A DNA stretch of 64,000 nt from Micromonospora lupini. Its GTDB lineage: Bacteria; Actinomycetota; Actinomycetes; Mycobacteriales; Micromonosporaceae. A program made the position numbers and the translations under genes. A model generated the notes under the pieces. It worked only from the letters and a program-made list of their open reading frames with translations. It searched no databases and was not told where the DNA came from. Positions 10,711 through 19,599 of the stretch are shown here, piece by piece. The stretch is taken from positions 124,001-188,000 of the forward strand of contig NZ_JAPENL010000003.1 of the NCBI RefSeq assembly GCF_026342015.1, in the 5' to 3' direction. Numbering within the stretch: position 1 is the stretch's first letter; the number at the start of each line of letters is the position of its first letter.

Positions 10711-12630
10711 ATGTCGACCATGTCGTCGCCTGTCGAGTTCCTCGAACTGCTCGCTCGCGAGGCCGCCGCGGTGGAGTTCGAGGGCCCGCTGGTGGCCGCG
10801 CGCGCCGCCGGGATGCCCGCCGACCGGCTGGCCGAGCTGGAACAGGCCAAGACTGTGGCGTTGCGGGTCCGCGCGCTGTTGGAGCGCCGCCGCCGCCGGG
10901 AGACCGAGCTGTCCGGCCTGTACGACACGGTCAGCGACCTGGCCGGGCTGCGCGACCTGGACGACGTGCTGCGGGCGATCGTGCACCGGGCCCGCAACCT
11001 GCTGGGCGCCGACGTGGCGTACATGACGCTCAACGACGACGAGCGCGGCGACACCTACATGCGGGTGACCGACGGGTCCGTGTCCGCGCGCTTCCAGCGG
11101 CTGCGGCTGCCGATGGGGGCCGGTCTCGGTGGCCTGGTGGCCCAGTCCGGCGCACCGTACGTCACGGCGAACTACGGCGAGGACGCGCGCTTCCACCACA
11201 CCGGGGAGATCGACGCCGGCGTGGGCGAGGAGGGCCTGGTGGCGATCCTCGGGGTGCCGCTGCGACTCGGCTCCACCTCGATCGGAGTGCTCTACTCGGC
11301 CAACCGCTCCGCCCGGCCGTTCGCCCGCGAGGAGGTCGCGCTGCTGGTCTCCCTCGCCGCGCACGCCGCGGTGGCGATCGACACGGCCCGGCTGCTTGCC
11401 GAGACCCGCTCGGCATTGGCCGAGTTGTCGGCGGCGAACACCACCATCCGCGCGCACAGCAGCTCGGTGGAGCGGGCCGCGGCGGCGCACGACCGGATGA
11501 CGGCTCTGGTGCTGCGCGGCGGCGGGGTGGAGGACGTGGCGGCCGCGGTGACCGAGGTGCTGGGAGGCGCGCTGCTGGCGCTTGACGCCCAGGGCCGCCT
11601 GCTCGCCCGGGTGGGCGAGATCGACGAACCGGACCGCGCGGACATCGTCGAGGCGGTGGCCGCTTCGCGTACGGAGGGACGCAGTGTGCGCCGCGGCCCG
11701 CTCTGGTACGCGGCGGTGGTGGCCGGCGCGGAGAACCTGGGCGCGTTGGTGCTGCGTCCCGACGACGAGTTGGTCGACGCCGACCAGCGGATCCTGGAGC
11801 GGGCCGCGCTGGTGACCGCGCTGCTGCTGCTGTTCCGCCGGACCGTGGCCGAGGCGGAGGGGCGGGTGCGTGGCGAGTTGCTCGACGACCTGATCGCCCG
11901 GCCGCTACGTGACACCGACGCGCTGCGCAGCCGGGCCCGCCGGCTCGGCGTGGACCTGGACGCGCCGCACGTGCTGGTGGCGGTGGGCGACGACGCGATC
12001 GCGGCGACCGGCTCGGCCCGGCAGCGGGTGCTCTCCTGGGCCACCACGTACGCCTCGGCACGCGGTGGTCTGGCGGCGGCGCGCGACGGTCGGGTGGTCC
12101 TGATGCTGCCCGGCCAGGATGCCGGTGGCAGCGCCCGCGCTGTCGCGCGGGACCTGTCGCGGGTGACGGGCCGGCCGGTGACCGCCGGGGCGAGCGGCCC
12201 GTCGACCGGGCCCGGGACGCTGGCCGCGACGTTCCACGAGGCGGACCGCTGTCTGACGGCGCTGGGCGCGCTGGGCCGCGCCGGTCAGGGCGCCAGCACC
12301 ACGGAGCTGGGCTTCGTCGGGCTGCTGTTGGGCACGGTCGGTGACCGGGGTGAGCGGGACGTGGCCCAGTTCCTCACCGCCACGGTCGGGCCGGTGGTGG
12401 ACTACGACGCCCGGCGCGGGACGGCTCTGGTGAAGACGCTTGAGGCGTACTTCGGGGTGGGCGGCAGCCTGGCCCGGGCCGCCGAGCAGTTGCATGTGCA
12501 CGTCAACACGGTGACCCAGCGGCTGGAGCGGGTCGGGCAGTTGCTCGGTGCGGACTGGCAGCGGCCCGAGCGGGCGTTGGAGGTGCAGTTGGCGCTGCGC
12601 CTGCACCGCCTGCGCGTGCCGAACGCCTGA
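10711..12630 (+). CDS. GAF-domain transcriptional regulator with PucR/CdaR-type C-terminal HTH
   Basis: This 639-residue cytosolic regulator has a helical N-terminus and a GAF sensor domain (about residues 80-230: LGADVAYMTLNDDERGD; GILGVPLRLG-like VAILGVPLRLG). A second, divergent domain follows. The protein ends in the HTH found in PucR/CdaR regulators (LVKTLEAYFGVGGSLARAA; LHVHVNTVTQRL). Such proteins often activate catabolic genes in response to a ligand bound by GAF. It directly follows the dehydrogenase and probably controls that gene or a related pathway. A GTG at 10696, overlapping the previous stop, is an alternative start. Confidence 0.85.
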   Translation: MSTMSSPVEFLELLAREAAAVEFEGPLVAARAAGMPADRLAELEQAKTVALRVRALLERRRRRETELSGLYDTVSDLAGLRDLDDVLRAIVHRARNLLGADVAYMTLNDDERGDTYMRVTDGSVSARFQRLRLPMGAGLGGLVAQSGAPYVTANYGEDARFHHTGEIDAGVGEEGLVAILGVPLRLGSTSIGVLYSANRSARPFAREEVALLVSLAAHAAVAIDTARLLAETRSALAELSAANTTIRAHSSSVERAAAAHDRMTALVLRGGGVEDVAAAVTEVLGGALLALDAQGRLLARVGEIDEPDRADIVEAVAASRTEGRSVRRGPLWYAAVVAGAENLGALVLRPDDELVDADQRILERAALVTALLLLFRRTVAEAEGRVRGELLDDLIARPLRDTDALRSRARRLGVDLDAPHVLVAVGDDAIAATGSARQRVLSWATTYASARGGLAAARDGRVVLMLPGQDAGGSARAVARDLSRVTGRPVTAGASGPSTGPGTLAATFHEADRCLTALGALGRAGQGASTTELGFVGLLLGTVGDRGERDVAQFLTATVGPVVDYDARRGTALVKTLEAYFGVGGSLARAAEQLHVHVNTVTQRLERVGQLLGADWQRPERALEVQLALRLHRLRVPNA

Positions 12631-12660
12631 TCTCGGATCGGCGCAGCCACCGCCCGCCAC

Positions 12661-12690
12661 CCGGGCACGGACCGGTCGGTCCGTGCCCGG
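12661..12690. terminator. Bidirectional hairpin between the GAF regulator and tetR
   Basis: A perfect 13-bp stem (12661-12673 with 12678-12690) closes on GGTC. It lies between the convergent stops at 12630 and 12700. Confidence 0.75.
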
Positions 12691-12699
12691 TGGGCCGGG

Positions 12700-13308
12700 T
12701 CAGCGGGTCAGGATGCCGGCCAGCACCGCGTCGACGACCTGCTCCGGCAGGGTCTGCTCGTTCAGCTCCGGGTTCCACTGCAACACCCGCTGGATCAGCA
12801 TCGGCCCGGTGAGCAACGCCATGGTCACCTCGATGTCGATGTCGGGCCGGAACGCACCCTCGCTGATGCCCCGTCGGAGCACCTCGCGCATGAGCTGGCG
12901 GCGCGGGGAGATGATGTTCTGGTACAGGCGGAAGTGGTCCGGGCTGCGATTCACCTCCGGCACCAGGCAGGGCATGATCTTCGACGCCCGCGGGTCGACG
13001 TTCTTCCCGATGGCGCCGACCAGCAGGATCAGATCGTCCCGGAGCGAGTGCCCCTCGGGCTGCGGCAGGATGCCCTTGAGCCGGCGCAGCGCGTCCAGCA
13101 GCAAGGCGTCCTTGCCTGCCCAGCGCCGGTAGATGGTGGCCTTGCCGACCCCGGCACGGCTGGCGATCGCCTCGATCGAGAGCGCCTCGATGGTGCTGCC
13201 CTCGGCGAGCAGGTCGAGGGTCGCCTCGATGATCGCCTCGTCGGCGCGGATGCTCCGCGGTCGCCCGGGCGACCGCGGAGCATCAGCAGTGGACGTCATG
13301 TCGGACAT
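12700..13308 (-). CDS. TetR family regulator of the adjacent efflux pump
   Basis: This 202-residue protein has the TetR DNA-binding domain (AIIEATLDLLAEG; IEAIASRAGVGKATIYRRW) and a C-terminal ligand-binding region. Its start lies 11 bases after the stop of the MFS gene, so it is probably co-transcribed with the pump and represses it. The near-perfect inverted repeat at 14973-14997, upstream of the pump, is a candidate operator. An ATG three codons downstream (13299) is also possible. Confidence 0.88.
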   Translation of the reverse strand: MSDMTSTADAPRSPGRPRSIRADEAIIEATLDLLAEGSTIEALSIEAIASRAGVGKATIYRRWAGKDALLLDALRRLKGILPQPEGHSLRDDLILLVGAIGKNVDPRASKIMPCLVPEVNRSPDHFRLYQNIISPRRQLMREVLRRGISEGAFRPDIDIEVTMALLTGPMLIQRVLQWNPELNEQTLPEQVVDAVLAGILTR

Positions 13309-13319
13309 CGCCGGCGAAC

Positions 13320-14888
13320 CTAGGCCGTCCCGGCCAACTCGGGCTCGGCGGCGGGCGCCGCCGACGCCGGAGCCAGGGCGTCGCGACCCGGCATCCACCG
13401 CAGCACCACGAGCATGCCGAGGGCCGCGACGATCGCGGAGAGCGCCGCCGCCCAGTGCATGGCGGTGACGAAGGCGTCGTTGGCCGCCGAGATCAGCGTC
13501 GGCGCCGCCGGGCCGAGATTTCCGGCCGCCGCGTACGCCCCGGAGATCGACTCGTTGGCCGCGTCGCGGGCCTGCGCGGGCAGGCCGGTCAGCGCGTCGC
13601 CCACGTCGCTGCGGTAGACCGCGGAGAGCACCGAGCCGAGGACCGCCACGCCGAGCGCGCCCGCCACCTGGCGGACGGTGTTGCTGACCGCGGAGCCCAC
13701 GCCGGCCTTCTCGCGGGGCAGCGCCGACATGATGGACTCGGTGGCCGGCGGCATGATGTTGGCCATCCCGACGCCCTGGATGAAGAAGACGACGAGCACG
13801 ACCCAGATCGGGGTGGACGCGTCGATGAAGGCGAACGCGGCAAGTGCCACCACGGTCAGCCCCAGCCCGACGGCGGCGACCGCCCGGCCGCCGTAGCGGC
13901 GGACCATCGCTGCGCTGCGCGGCGCGAAGATCAGCTGCGCGCCGGCGAAGGGCAGGAAGAGCAGGCCGGTCTGCAGCGGGCTGTAGTCGCGCACCAGCTG
14001 CAGGTAGAACGAGCTGAAGAACATCACGCCCATCGCGGCGAAGAACACCAGGCCGACGATCGCCACGGGCGCGGCGAACCGGGGCACCTTGAACAGCCGG
14101 ACGTCCAGCGACGGGTGTTCGCTGCGCAGCTCGTGCCGGACGAACCAGGCCAGCACGGCGAGACCCACCAGGATCGAGCCCCAGGCCACCGGACGGTCGA
14201 AGCCGTGCTCGCCACCGTCGATGATGCCGTAGGAGAGGGCCACCAGGCCGACCACGGAGAGCAGGACGCCGAGCAGGTCGACGCGGCCGGGGCGCGGGTC
14301 ACGCGACTCGGGGACCAGCAGCGCCACCAGGACCACGCCGGCGACGACCACCGGGACGTTGATCAGGAAGACCGAGCCCCACCAGAAGTGCTCCAGCAGC
14401 GTGCCGCCGAGGATCGGGCCGATCGCCACCGCCAGGCCGACCGCGCCGGCCCAGACGCCGATGGCCCGGCCGCGCTCGCGCGGGTCGAACACGTTGGAGA
14501 TGATCGAGAGCGTCACCGGCATGATGGCCGCGCCGCCGACCCCCATCAGGGCGCGGGCCGCGATGAGCTGCGCGGGGCTGTCCGCGTACGCGGAGAGCAG
14601 TGACGCCAGACCGAACAGCGCCAGCCCGATCATCAGGAAGCGCTTGCGGCCGGCGCGGTCGCCGAGCACGCCGAAGGTGAACAGCAGCCCGGCGAAGACA
14701 AGGGTGTAGGAGTTGATTGACCACTCCAGCTCGCCCTGGCTGGCACCGAGGCCGTGCACCGGGTCGGCGAGGGTGCGGAGGGCGACGTTGAGGATCGTGT
14801 TGTCGAGGACGACGACGAGGAGGCTGATCACCAGCACCCCCAGGATCGCCCACCTCCTCGGGTGTCCCGTGTTGTCGTGCAGTTCCAT
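13320..14888 (-). CDS. MFS drug efflux transporter, DHA2 (EmrB/QacA) family, 14 TM
   Basis: This 522-residue inner-membrane proton antiporter has the DHA2 start (WAILGVLVISLLVVVLDNTILNVAL would be the first helix; LDNTILNVAL is the typical motif). It also has the motif A loop GDRAGRKRFLMIGL and the motif C-like GGAAIMPVTLSII region. About 14 hydrophobic segments are visible. The ATG at 14888 has GGGGAGA seven bases upstream. It is likely in an operon with tetR (12700-13308). The substrate is unknown. Confidence 0.9.
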   Translation of the reverse strand: MELHDNTGHPRRWAILGVLVISLLVVVLDNTILNVALRTLADPVHGLGASQGELEWSINSYTLVFAGLLFTFGVLGDRAGRKRFLMIGLALFGLASLLSAYADSPAQLIAARALMGVGGAAIMPVTLSIISNVFDPRERGRAIGVWAGAVGLAVAIGPILGGTLLEHFWWGSVFLINVPVVVAGVVLVALLVPESRDPRPGRVDLLGVLLSVVGLVALSYGIIDGGEHGFDRPVAWGSILVGLAVLAWFVRHELRSEHPSLDVRLFKVPRFAAPVAIVGLVFFAAMGVMFFSSFYLQLVRDYSPLQTGLLFLPFAGAQLIFAPRSAAMVRRYGGRAVAAVGLGLTVVALAAFAFIDASTPIWVVLVVFFIQGVGMANIMPPATESIMSALPREKAGVGSAVSNTVRQVAGALGVAVLGSVLSAVYRSDVGDALTGLPAQARDAANESISGAYAAAGNLGPAAPTLISAANDAFVTAMHWAAALSAIVAALGMLVVLRWMPGRDALAPASAAPAAEPELAGTA

Positions 14889-14972
14889 GCCCGGTTCTCC
14901 CCCCGGTTGCACCCGTCGCGCAATACGATACGGGCCAGACTCGTAACGCGAACAGCCTACGGGCGCGTATTA

Positions 14973-14997
14973 ACGATACGGAACCGATCCGTATCGT
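14973..14997. promoter_or_regulatory. Inverted repeat upstream of the MFS gene, candidate TetR operator
   Basis: ACGATACGGA (14973-14982) and its exact complement TCCGTATCGT (14988-14997) flank five bases. A further partial copy, ATACGATACGG, occurs at 14924-14934. The pair lies 85-109 bases upstream of the pump start and suits a TetR dimer. Confidence 0.6.
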
Positions 14998-15009
14998 ATG
15001 TGGCGGGCA

Positions 15010-15654
15010 TCACGCCCGCTGAGCCGCCAGACAGGCGGCGACGGCGGCCGGCAACCCGCCCAGATGGCCCACCGGCGCGGCAAGCGGCTCGATCCAGCCC
15101 GGCCCCGCGCCGTACACCCGCAGGTGGGGAAAGTCCCGGGCGAAGCGCACCAGGCGGTACGCGCGGCCGGTGACAGGCGTCTGCGACCAGAGGACGACTG
15201 TGTGCGGGCGGGCCCGACGCACCGCGCTGGTCAGGGCGGGCCAGGGCAGCGCCGGTCCCAGGTGCAGGCAGCCGCGCCCCCGCTCCCGCAGGGCGGCGGC
15301 GAGCGCGTGCAGGCCCAGGGAGTGCGCCTCCTGCTCGGCGCCGGCCAGCAGCACCCCGCCGACGGGCAGGGAACGGCCGGGCTCGCGGCGGTGCACGTCC
15401 AGCCCGATCCGGACGCCCTCGGACAGGGCGTGCTCGACGGCGATCTCGGCGGCGCCGCGCCCCGACGAGCGCGCCAGCAGCGGCTGGCAGACCTGCTCCC
15501 AGAGCGCCGGCACGCCCCACTCGGCGGCCAACTCCCGCGTCAGCGCGGCGACACGGTTTCCGTCCAGGTCCTCGGCCGCAAGCGAGACCCGCTTGAGCGC
15601 GGTCTGCGCCGCGTCGGCAGGCATCGGAGCGGTGAGCATCGGCTCGGTCAGCAC
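15010..15654 (-). CDS. Cobalamin-binding domain protein, CarH/LitR-like but lacking the MerR HTH
   Basis: The 214-residue protein has a four-helix region of the B12-binding type-2 kind (VEHALSEGV) and then a Rossmann-like B12-binding domain. The cobalt-ligand motif appears as EAHSLG, an E-x-H-x-x-G version of the usual D-x-H-x-x-G. In CarH/LitR light sensors these domains follow an N-terminal MerR HTH; none is encoded here. The tryptophan usually found in the four-helix region before VEH is also not evident. It may modulate a separate regulator or be a decayed sensor. The GTG at 15654 lies seven bases from a 13-bp hairpin; ATG codons at 15639 and 15624 are alternatives. Confidence 0.7.
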   Translation of the reverse strand: MLTEPMLTAPMPADAAQTALKRVSLAAEDLDGNRVAALTRELAAEWGVPALWEQVCQPLLARSSGRGAAEIAVEHALSEGVRIGLDVHRREPGRSLPVGGVLLAGAEQEAHSLGLHALAAALRERGRGCLHLGPALPWPALTSAVRRARPHTVVLWSQTPVTGRAYRLVRFARDFPHLRVYGAGPGWIEPLAAPVGHLGGLPAAVAACLAAQRA

Positions 15655-15660
15655 AGACGT

Positions 15661-15691
15661 ACCCCCGGGTAGACGTTCTCTACCCGGGGGT
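15661..15691. promoter_or_regulatory. 13-bp perfect inverted repeat at the 5' end of the B12-binding protein gene
   Basis: ACCCCCGGGTAGA (15661-15673) and its complement (15679-15691) flank CGTTC. It ends seven bases before the GTG start. It could be an operator or a 5' UTR hairpin. The rest of the gap to 15850 is GC-rich with no clear gene. Confidence 0.5.
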
Positions 15692-15850
15692 TCGCCGCGA
15701 CCCCGCGCGGCGGATGCGCCCGGCCGGAATTTGCCGGCGGCGCAGCGCCGGCCGGCGGCGCAGCTTCGGATGCCGCGGCGGAAGAGCCGCCGACTTGACC
15801 GGACCTCCTAGGTTGATGATCCACACAGCCCAACGGAAGGTCCCCACCCC

Positions 15851-16708
15851 ATGCCCGTCGGCTTCACCATGGCGATCGTCTTCGCCGTCGCCCTGGCGGT
15901 CAGCGCCGTCCTGGCTCTCGTCGCCCCCGCGCGGCCACTGAAGCGGATGGCCGCCCTCGCGGCGCTCGCCTTCCTCACCCTCACCCTGCTGGTCGGTGTC
16001 ACCTCCAGCGCGCACTCGGTGCCCATCCGCTCGGTCGGCATCGTCACCAGCTTCGGCAAGCCCACCGGCAAGGTGACCGGCTCCGGCCTGAAGTGGGTGG
16101 CCCCCTGGCAGAAGGTGGGCGAGTGGGACGCGGGCCGGCAGAAGTACGACCACATCGGCGGCAACAACTGCGTGCGCGTACGCACCGGCACGCTCGCCGA
16201 CGCCTGCGTCGAGGTGCTCATCGAGTGGCAGGTCAAACCGGAGAACGCGCCGAAGCAGTTCATGGACTACAAGGGCGACTTCGACAGCTTCCGGGGGCAG
16301 CGGGTGGGCGTGCAGCTCGACAGCGCGGTGAACGACGCCTTCGCCGCGTACAACCCCCTGGAGAAGATCGACGCCCGGACCGGTGACCTCAACGTCGACC
16401 TCAAGCCGTTCGCGGCGAACATCAAGACCAGCGCGGACACCCGCCTCGCCAGCGACGTGGACATCCTCTCGGTGACCATCACTCGGGTGAACCACGACGA
16501 CAAGACCGAGGGCAACATCAAGGCGTTCCAGGACAAGCTCGCCCAGACCCGCAACCTGGAACAGGACCGCAAGAACGCCGAGATCTCCAAGCAGATCACC
16601 GAGACCAACGCCAAGGTCGACAAGGTGACCCGCTGCCTGGAGATCGCGGAGAAGAACGGCGCCAACCCGGGGCTGTGCATCAACCCGGGCATCGTCACCG
16701 GCAAGTGA
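15851..16708 (+). CDS. SPFH (band 7/prohibitin-type) membrane protein
   Basis: The 285-residue protein has two N-terminal membrane helices (about residues 5-27 and 32-52). An SPFH domain follows (VGIVTSFGKPTGKVTGSGLKW; FRGQRVGVQLDSAV), then a charged coiled-coil-like helix (about 225-270) and a short tail with two cysteines. SPFH proteins scaffold membrane microdomains and often assist proteases or transport complexes. The role here is unknown. GGAAGG lies upstream of the ATG. It is a single gene closed by the hairpin at 16715-16743. Confidence 0.85.
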   Translation: MPVGFTMAIVFAVALAVSAVLALVAPARPLKRMAALAALAFLTLTLLVGVTSSAHSVPIRSVGIVTSFGKPTGKVTGSGLKWVAPWQKVGEWDAGRQKYDHIGGNNCVRVRTGTLADACVEVLIEWQVKPENAPKQFMDYKGDFDSFRGQRVGVQLDSAVNDAFAAYNPLEKIDARTGDLNVDLKPFAANIKTSADTRLASDVDILSVTITRVNHDDKTEGNIKAFQDKLAQTRNLEQDRKNAEISKQITETNAKVDKVTRCLEIAEKNGANPGLCINPGIVTGK

Positions 16709-16714
16709 GAACGA

Positions 16715-16743
16715 GCCGGCCCACCCGTGGCGGGTGGGCCGGC
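16715..16743. terminator. Hairpin terminator after the SPFH gene
   Basis: A perfect 12-bp stem (16715-16726 with 16732-16743) closes on GTGGC, seven bases after the stop and 24 bases from the convergent gene's stop. Confidence 0.75.
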
Positions 16744-16766
16744 GTCGTTCCGGTGGATGCCCGTGC

Positions 16767-17588
16767 TCAGGAGGGCGGCTGGTCCGCCCTGACGTGCCGC
16801 AGCGAGTACGCGGCGGCGGTGAAGGCGCCGCCCTGCGCGGCGGCAGGGTCGACCGGATCGCGCGAACCGGGCACCCGGTCGGCGAAAACCTCCGCGTCGT
16901 CCACCGGCAGATAGCCGAGCTGCGCCCCGGCCGTGGTGTCCCAGAATGCCCGGGTGTTGGCGGACACGGCGTAGGCGGTCACGAAGTGCACGTCGGGAGC
17001 GGTGAGAGCCGCGCGGACGAAACCGATGCCGTCGCGCGGGCTCAACCAGGTCGCCAGGTAGCGGGTCTCGTTCGGCTCGTCCTCGAAGCTGCCGATGCGC
17101 AGGCACACCACCGACAGGCCGAACTTGTCGGCGTACAGGCGTCCGAGCGCTTCCACAGCGACCTTGCTCACCCCGTAGAAACCGTCCGGTCGGACCGGCT
17201 CGTCCGGCCCGACCACCTGGCCGACCGGGTAGAACCCGGTGACGCGGTTGCTGCTGGCGAGAACGACCCGTCCCACCCGCTGCCTACGGGCGGCCTCCAA
17301 CACGTGGTACGTGCCCAGCACGTTGCTCTCCAGCAGGTCGGCCAGGGGCGCCTCGTCCGGCAGCCCGGCCAGGTGCACCACCGCGTCCGCTCCCGCGAGC
17401 GCGGCGGTCACGGCGTCGGCGTCCGCCAGATCCAGTTGAATCGCCCGGTCTGTCGGCGACTGCGGATGCGGAGGCACCCGATCGACCAGGACGAGGCGAC
17501 GAACCTCGTCGCGCAGGTGTCGGCAGACTGCCGAACCAATGCGACCCGCGGCACCGGTGACGACGACCGTGCCCAGACGTGCACCCAT
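16767..17588 (-). CDS. NAD(P)-dependent sugar dehydrogenase/epimerase, uronate dehydrogenase-like
   Basis: The 273-residue protein is an extended short-chain dehydrogenase. It has VTGAAGRIG, HLAGLPDEAPL, ASSNRVTGFYPVG and the catalytic YGVSK. This set resembles uronate dehydrogenases, which oxidise D-glucuronate or D-galacturonate to lactones. The missing large C-terminal domain also fits that group. Substrate specificity is inferred. It starts with ATG at 17588; no partner gene is adjacent, and the 96-base gap to the next stop shows nothing clear. Confidence 0.75.
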   Translation of the reverse strand: MGARLGTVVVTGAAGRIGSAVCRHLRDEVRRLVLVDRVPPHPQSPTDRAIQLDLADADAVTAALAGADAVVHLAGLPDEAPLADLLESNVLGTYHVLEAARRQRVGRVVLASSNRVTGFYPVGQVVGPDEPVRPDGFYGVSKVAVEALGRLYADKFGLSVVCLRIGSFEDEPNETRYLATWLSPRDGIGFVRAALTAPDVHFVTAYAVSANTRAFWDTTAGAQLGYLPVDDAEVFADRVPGSRDPVDPAAAQGGAFTAAAYSLRHVRADQPPS

Positions 17589-17684
17589 GACGCCATACTG
17601 CCGGCCCGCACCGACACAACGCTCAGTCCAGGCTGACCACCGAGCAAACGCCCTCGCCCCGGCCAGTCGAGCGGATCACCCTCG

Positions 17685-18959
17685 TCAGACGGGGGCGGCC
17701 CGCTCCCAGTGGCGGGGGGCGCTGATCCTGGCCCAGCTCGCGCCGAACGCCATCCGGCGCAACTGTGGAGCGATGCCGCAGAGGCTGAACCAGCCACGGG
17801 TCAGACCCACGCTTACCGGGTTGCTCATCATGCCCTGGTGCAGGGTCCGCATGGCCAGGTCGACGGCGTGGAAGCCGTACTCGCGCATCTCGGTCTCGTA
17901 GTCGCCGATCGCGTCCAGCAGCGGCAGGTGGCCGCCGTCGGCCAGCGACAACTGGCGGGTGAGCAGGGCGGCGTCGCGCAGTGCGGTGTTCGCGCCGTTA
18001 CCGCCGGCCGGTGGCATGCCGTGCACGGCGTCGCCGAGCACGGTGACCCGCGTGGGCGCCCACGACGCCGGCCGGTCGGACGCCTGGAACGGAAACGCGC
18101 TCACGTCGGCCGGTGGGCACCTGTCGATCAGTTGGCGTAGCGCGGGATGCCAGTCCGTGATGAGCCCCGCGACGTATGCCTTCAACTGTGCGCCGTCGAG
18201 GCGTTCCGGACGCGAGGGGAACAGGTCGGTACGGGCGACGAACGCGCACAGCAGATAGTCGTCCCCCACCGGCTGCTGGCGTTCGAACACCGAGGTGAAC
18301 AGGAAGTGCGGCGCGCCGGTCACGATCAGGTTCATGCCCTCGGCCAGCCGGGCGGGCAGCCAGGCTCGGGTGTCGTCGGTGAGCGGCAACTTGAGCCCGA
18401 CGCCCACCGCGCCGGTATCCCGCTGGGTGGCCGTCGGCAGGTACTGCGCGCGTACCCGGGAGTTGATCCCGTCGGCGCCGACCAGGACGTCGCCGGTGGC
18501 GGACGTCCCGTCGGCGAAGTGGGCGGTGGGGCGACCGTCGGCGGCGATCTCGTAGCGGTCGAAGGTCTTGTCGTAGTGGACGGCGTCGTCGAGTCCGTCG
18601 AGGAGAACGCTACGCAGCGTGTGGCGGTCGACCGGGTAGGCCCGTTCCGCGGGGTCGGGATCGTCGGGATACATGACCGCGTCCTCCACCAGGACCAGCG
18701 TGCGCAGGTCCGTGCCCAGGAAGCCGAAACCGCCGCCGGGCCGGCCCGCGGTGTCGGTGAACGCCTGCCACTGCCGGTCCGGCAGGCAGGCACGCAGCGA
18801 CCGGCTGCCCGCCGGGTTGATCGCGAGCCGGTAGCGGTCCACCCGGTCGTCGCGACGCCGGTCACGCTCGAACACGGTGACGTCGATGCCGTGTCTACGC
18901 AGGCCATGGGCGAGAGCGAGGCCGCCGATGCCACCGCCGACGATGAGTACGTCAATCAT
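17685..18959 (-). CDS. FAD-dependent monooxygenase (aromatic hydroxylase family)
   Basis: The 424-residue flavoprotein has the FAD Rossmann motif VLIVGGGIGGLALAHGL, the middle motif VLVGADGINSRVR (DG motif) and the C-terminal GDAVHGMPPAGGNGANTALRDA (GD motif). These place it among p-hydroxybenzoate hydroxylase-like enzymes that use NAD(P)H and O2. The substrate is unknown. Its start overlaps the tetR stop by eight bases, so the two are one operon, probably induced by the enzyme's substrate through release of TetR. Confidence 0.88.
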   Translation of the reverse strand: MIDVLIVGGGIGGLALAHGLRRHGIDVTVFERDRRRDDRVDRYRLAINPAGSRSLRACLPDRQWQAFTDTAGRPGGGFGFLGTDLRTLVLVEDAVMYPDDPDPAERAYPVDRHTLRSVLLDGLDDAVHYDKTFDRYEIAADGRPTAHFADGTSATGDVLVGADGINSRVRAQYLPTATQRDTGAVGVGLKLPLTDDTRAWLPARLAEGMNLIVTGAPHFLFTSVFERQQPVGDDYLLCAFVARTDLFPSRPERLDGAQLKAYVAGLITDWHPALRQLIDRCPPADVSAFPFQASDRPASWAPTRVTVLGDAVHGMPPAGGNGANTALRDAALLTRQLSLADGGHLPLLDAIGDYETEMREYGFHAVDLAMRTLHQGMMSNPVSVGLTRGWFSLCGIAPQLRRMAFGASWARISAPRHWERAAPV

Positions 18960-19515
18960 GGCTGGCTCCTTCCGGTGCGAAGAGGTCGCACAGTTGGCTG
19001 ACGACCGACTCGGCCTGGTCGGGACGCAGGCGAATGCCCTTGACGGTGGCGATCACCAGCTCGACGCTGGCAGCGACGTCGAGGTCCACCGACCAGACGT
19101 GGCGCGCGACGCCCTCGGTGAAGATCGCCGCAAGCGCGTCCCGCCAACCCTGTTCGTCACGCTCGATGGCGACCCCCGTGGGCTCGTCACGTCGAGCGCG
19201 AAGATCGAGCTCGTCGAGCACGATGAACAGCTCGGGCCGTGCCGCGACGGCGGTGGCTATCTCGCTGAGGTGTTGCCGCAATCGGGCGGCGGGGTCCAGG
19301 TCGTTGTGCATCGTCGCCTCGAATTGGCTTGTCACGTGCTCGAGCACTGCGGCGATCAAATCGGCCTTGGTCCGGAAGTAGTGGTGCAGGGTGGAGTGAT
19401 CGATGCCTGCCGCGGCAGCGATCGGTCGCAGCCGGAAACCTTCGAAGCCACCCTCGGCGATCGCCGAGAACGCCGCCTGGACCAGCGCCTGCCGGCGGTC
19501 GAGCTGTTCAGTCAT
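18952..19515 (-). CDS. TetR family regulator of the monooxygenase operon
   Basis: The 187-residue protein has a TetR HTH (LRPIAAAAGIDHSTLHHYFRTK) and a C-terminal ligand domain. The ATG at 19515 is preferred to a TTG two codons upstream. It is first in the operon with the monooxygenase and lies just downstream of two identical palindromic operators, so autorepression is likely. Confidence 0.88.
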   Translation of the reverse strand: MTEQLDRRQALVQAAFSAIAEGGFEGFRLRPIAAAAGIDHSTLHHYFRTKADLIAAVLEHVTSQFEATMHNDLDPAARLRQHLSEIATAVAARPELFIVLDELDLRARRDEPTGVAIERDEQGWRDALAAIFTEGVARHVWSVDLDVAASVELVIATVKGIRLRPDQAESVVSQLCDLFAPEGASHD

Positions 19516-19529
19516 CCCCAACCATCCTC

Positions 19530-19591
19530 AACCAAGCGGTTGGTTGATAGTCAAGCACCGTTGTGCCGTACTGTCAACCAACCGCTTGGTT
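19530..19591 (-). promoter_or_regulatory. Promoter with two identical TetR operators
   Basis: An 18-base site, AACCAAGCGGTTGGTTGA, occurs at 19530-19547 and again in exact reverse complement at 19574-19591. Each site is itself largely palindromic (ACCAA-N4-TTGGT). On the minus strand a perfect TTGACA (19572-19577) overlaps the upstream site, and a weak -10 region precedes the tetR start. Binding at both sites would block the promoter. Confidence 0.75.
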
Positions 19592-19599
19592 GGGATGTT

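Noticed and set aside
15818..15827. TGATCCACAC upstream of the SPFH gene, matching the end of the type 2 palindrome
   Set aside because: Only ten bases match and there is no second arm, so it is not counted as a copy.
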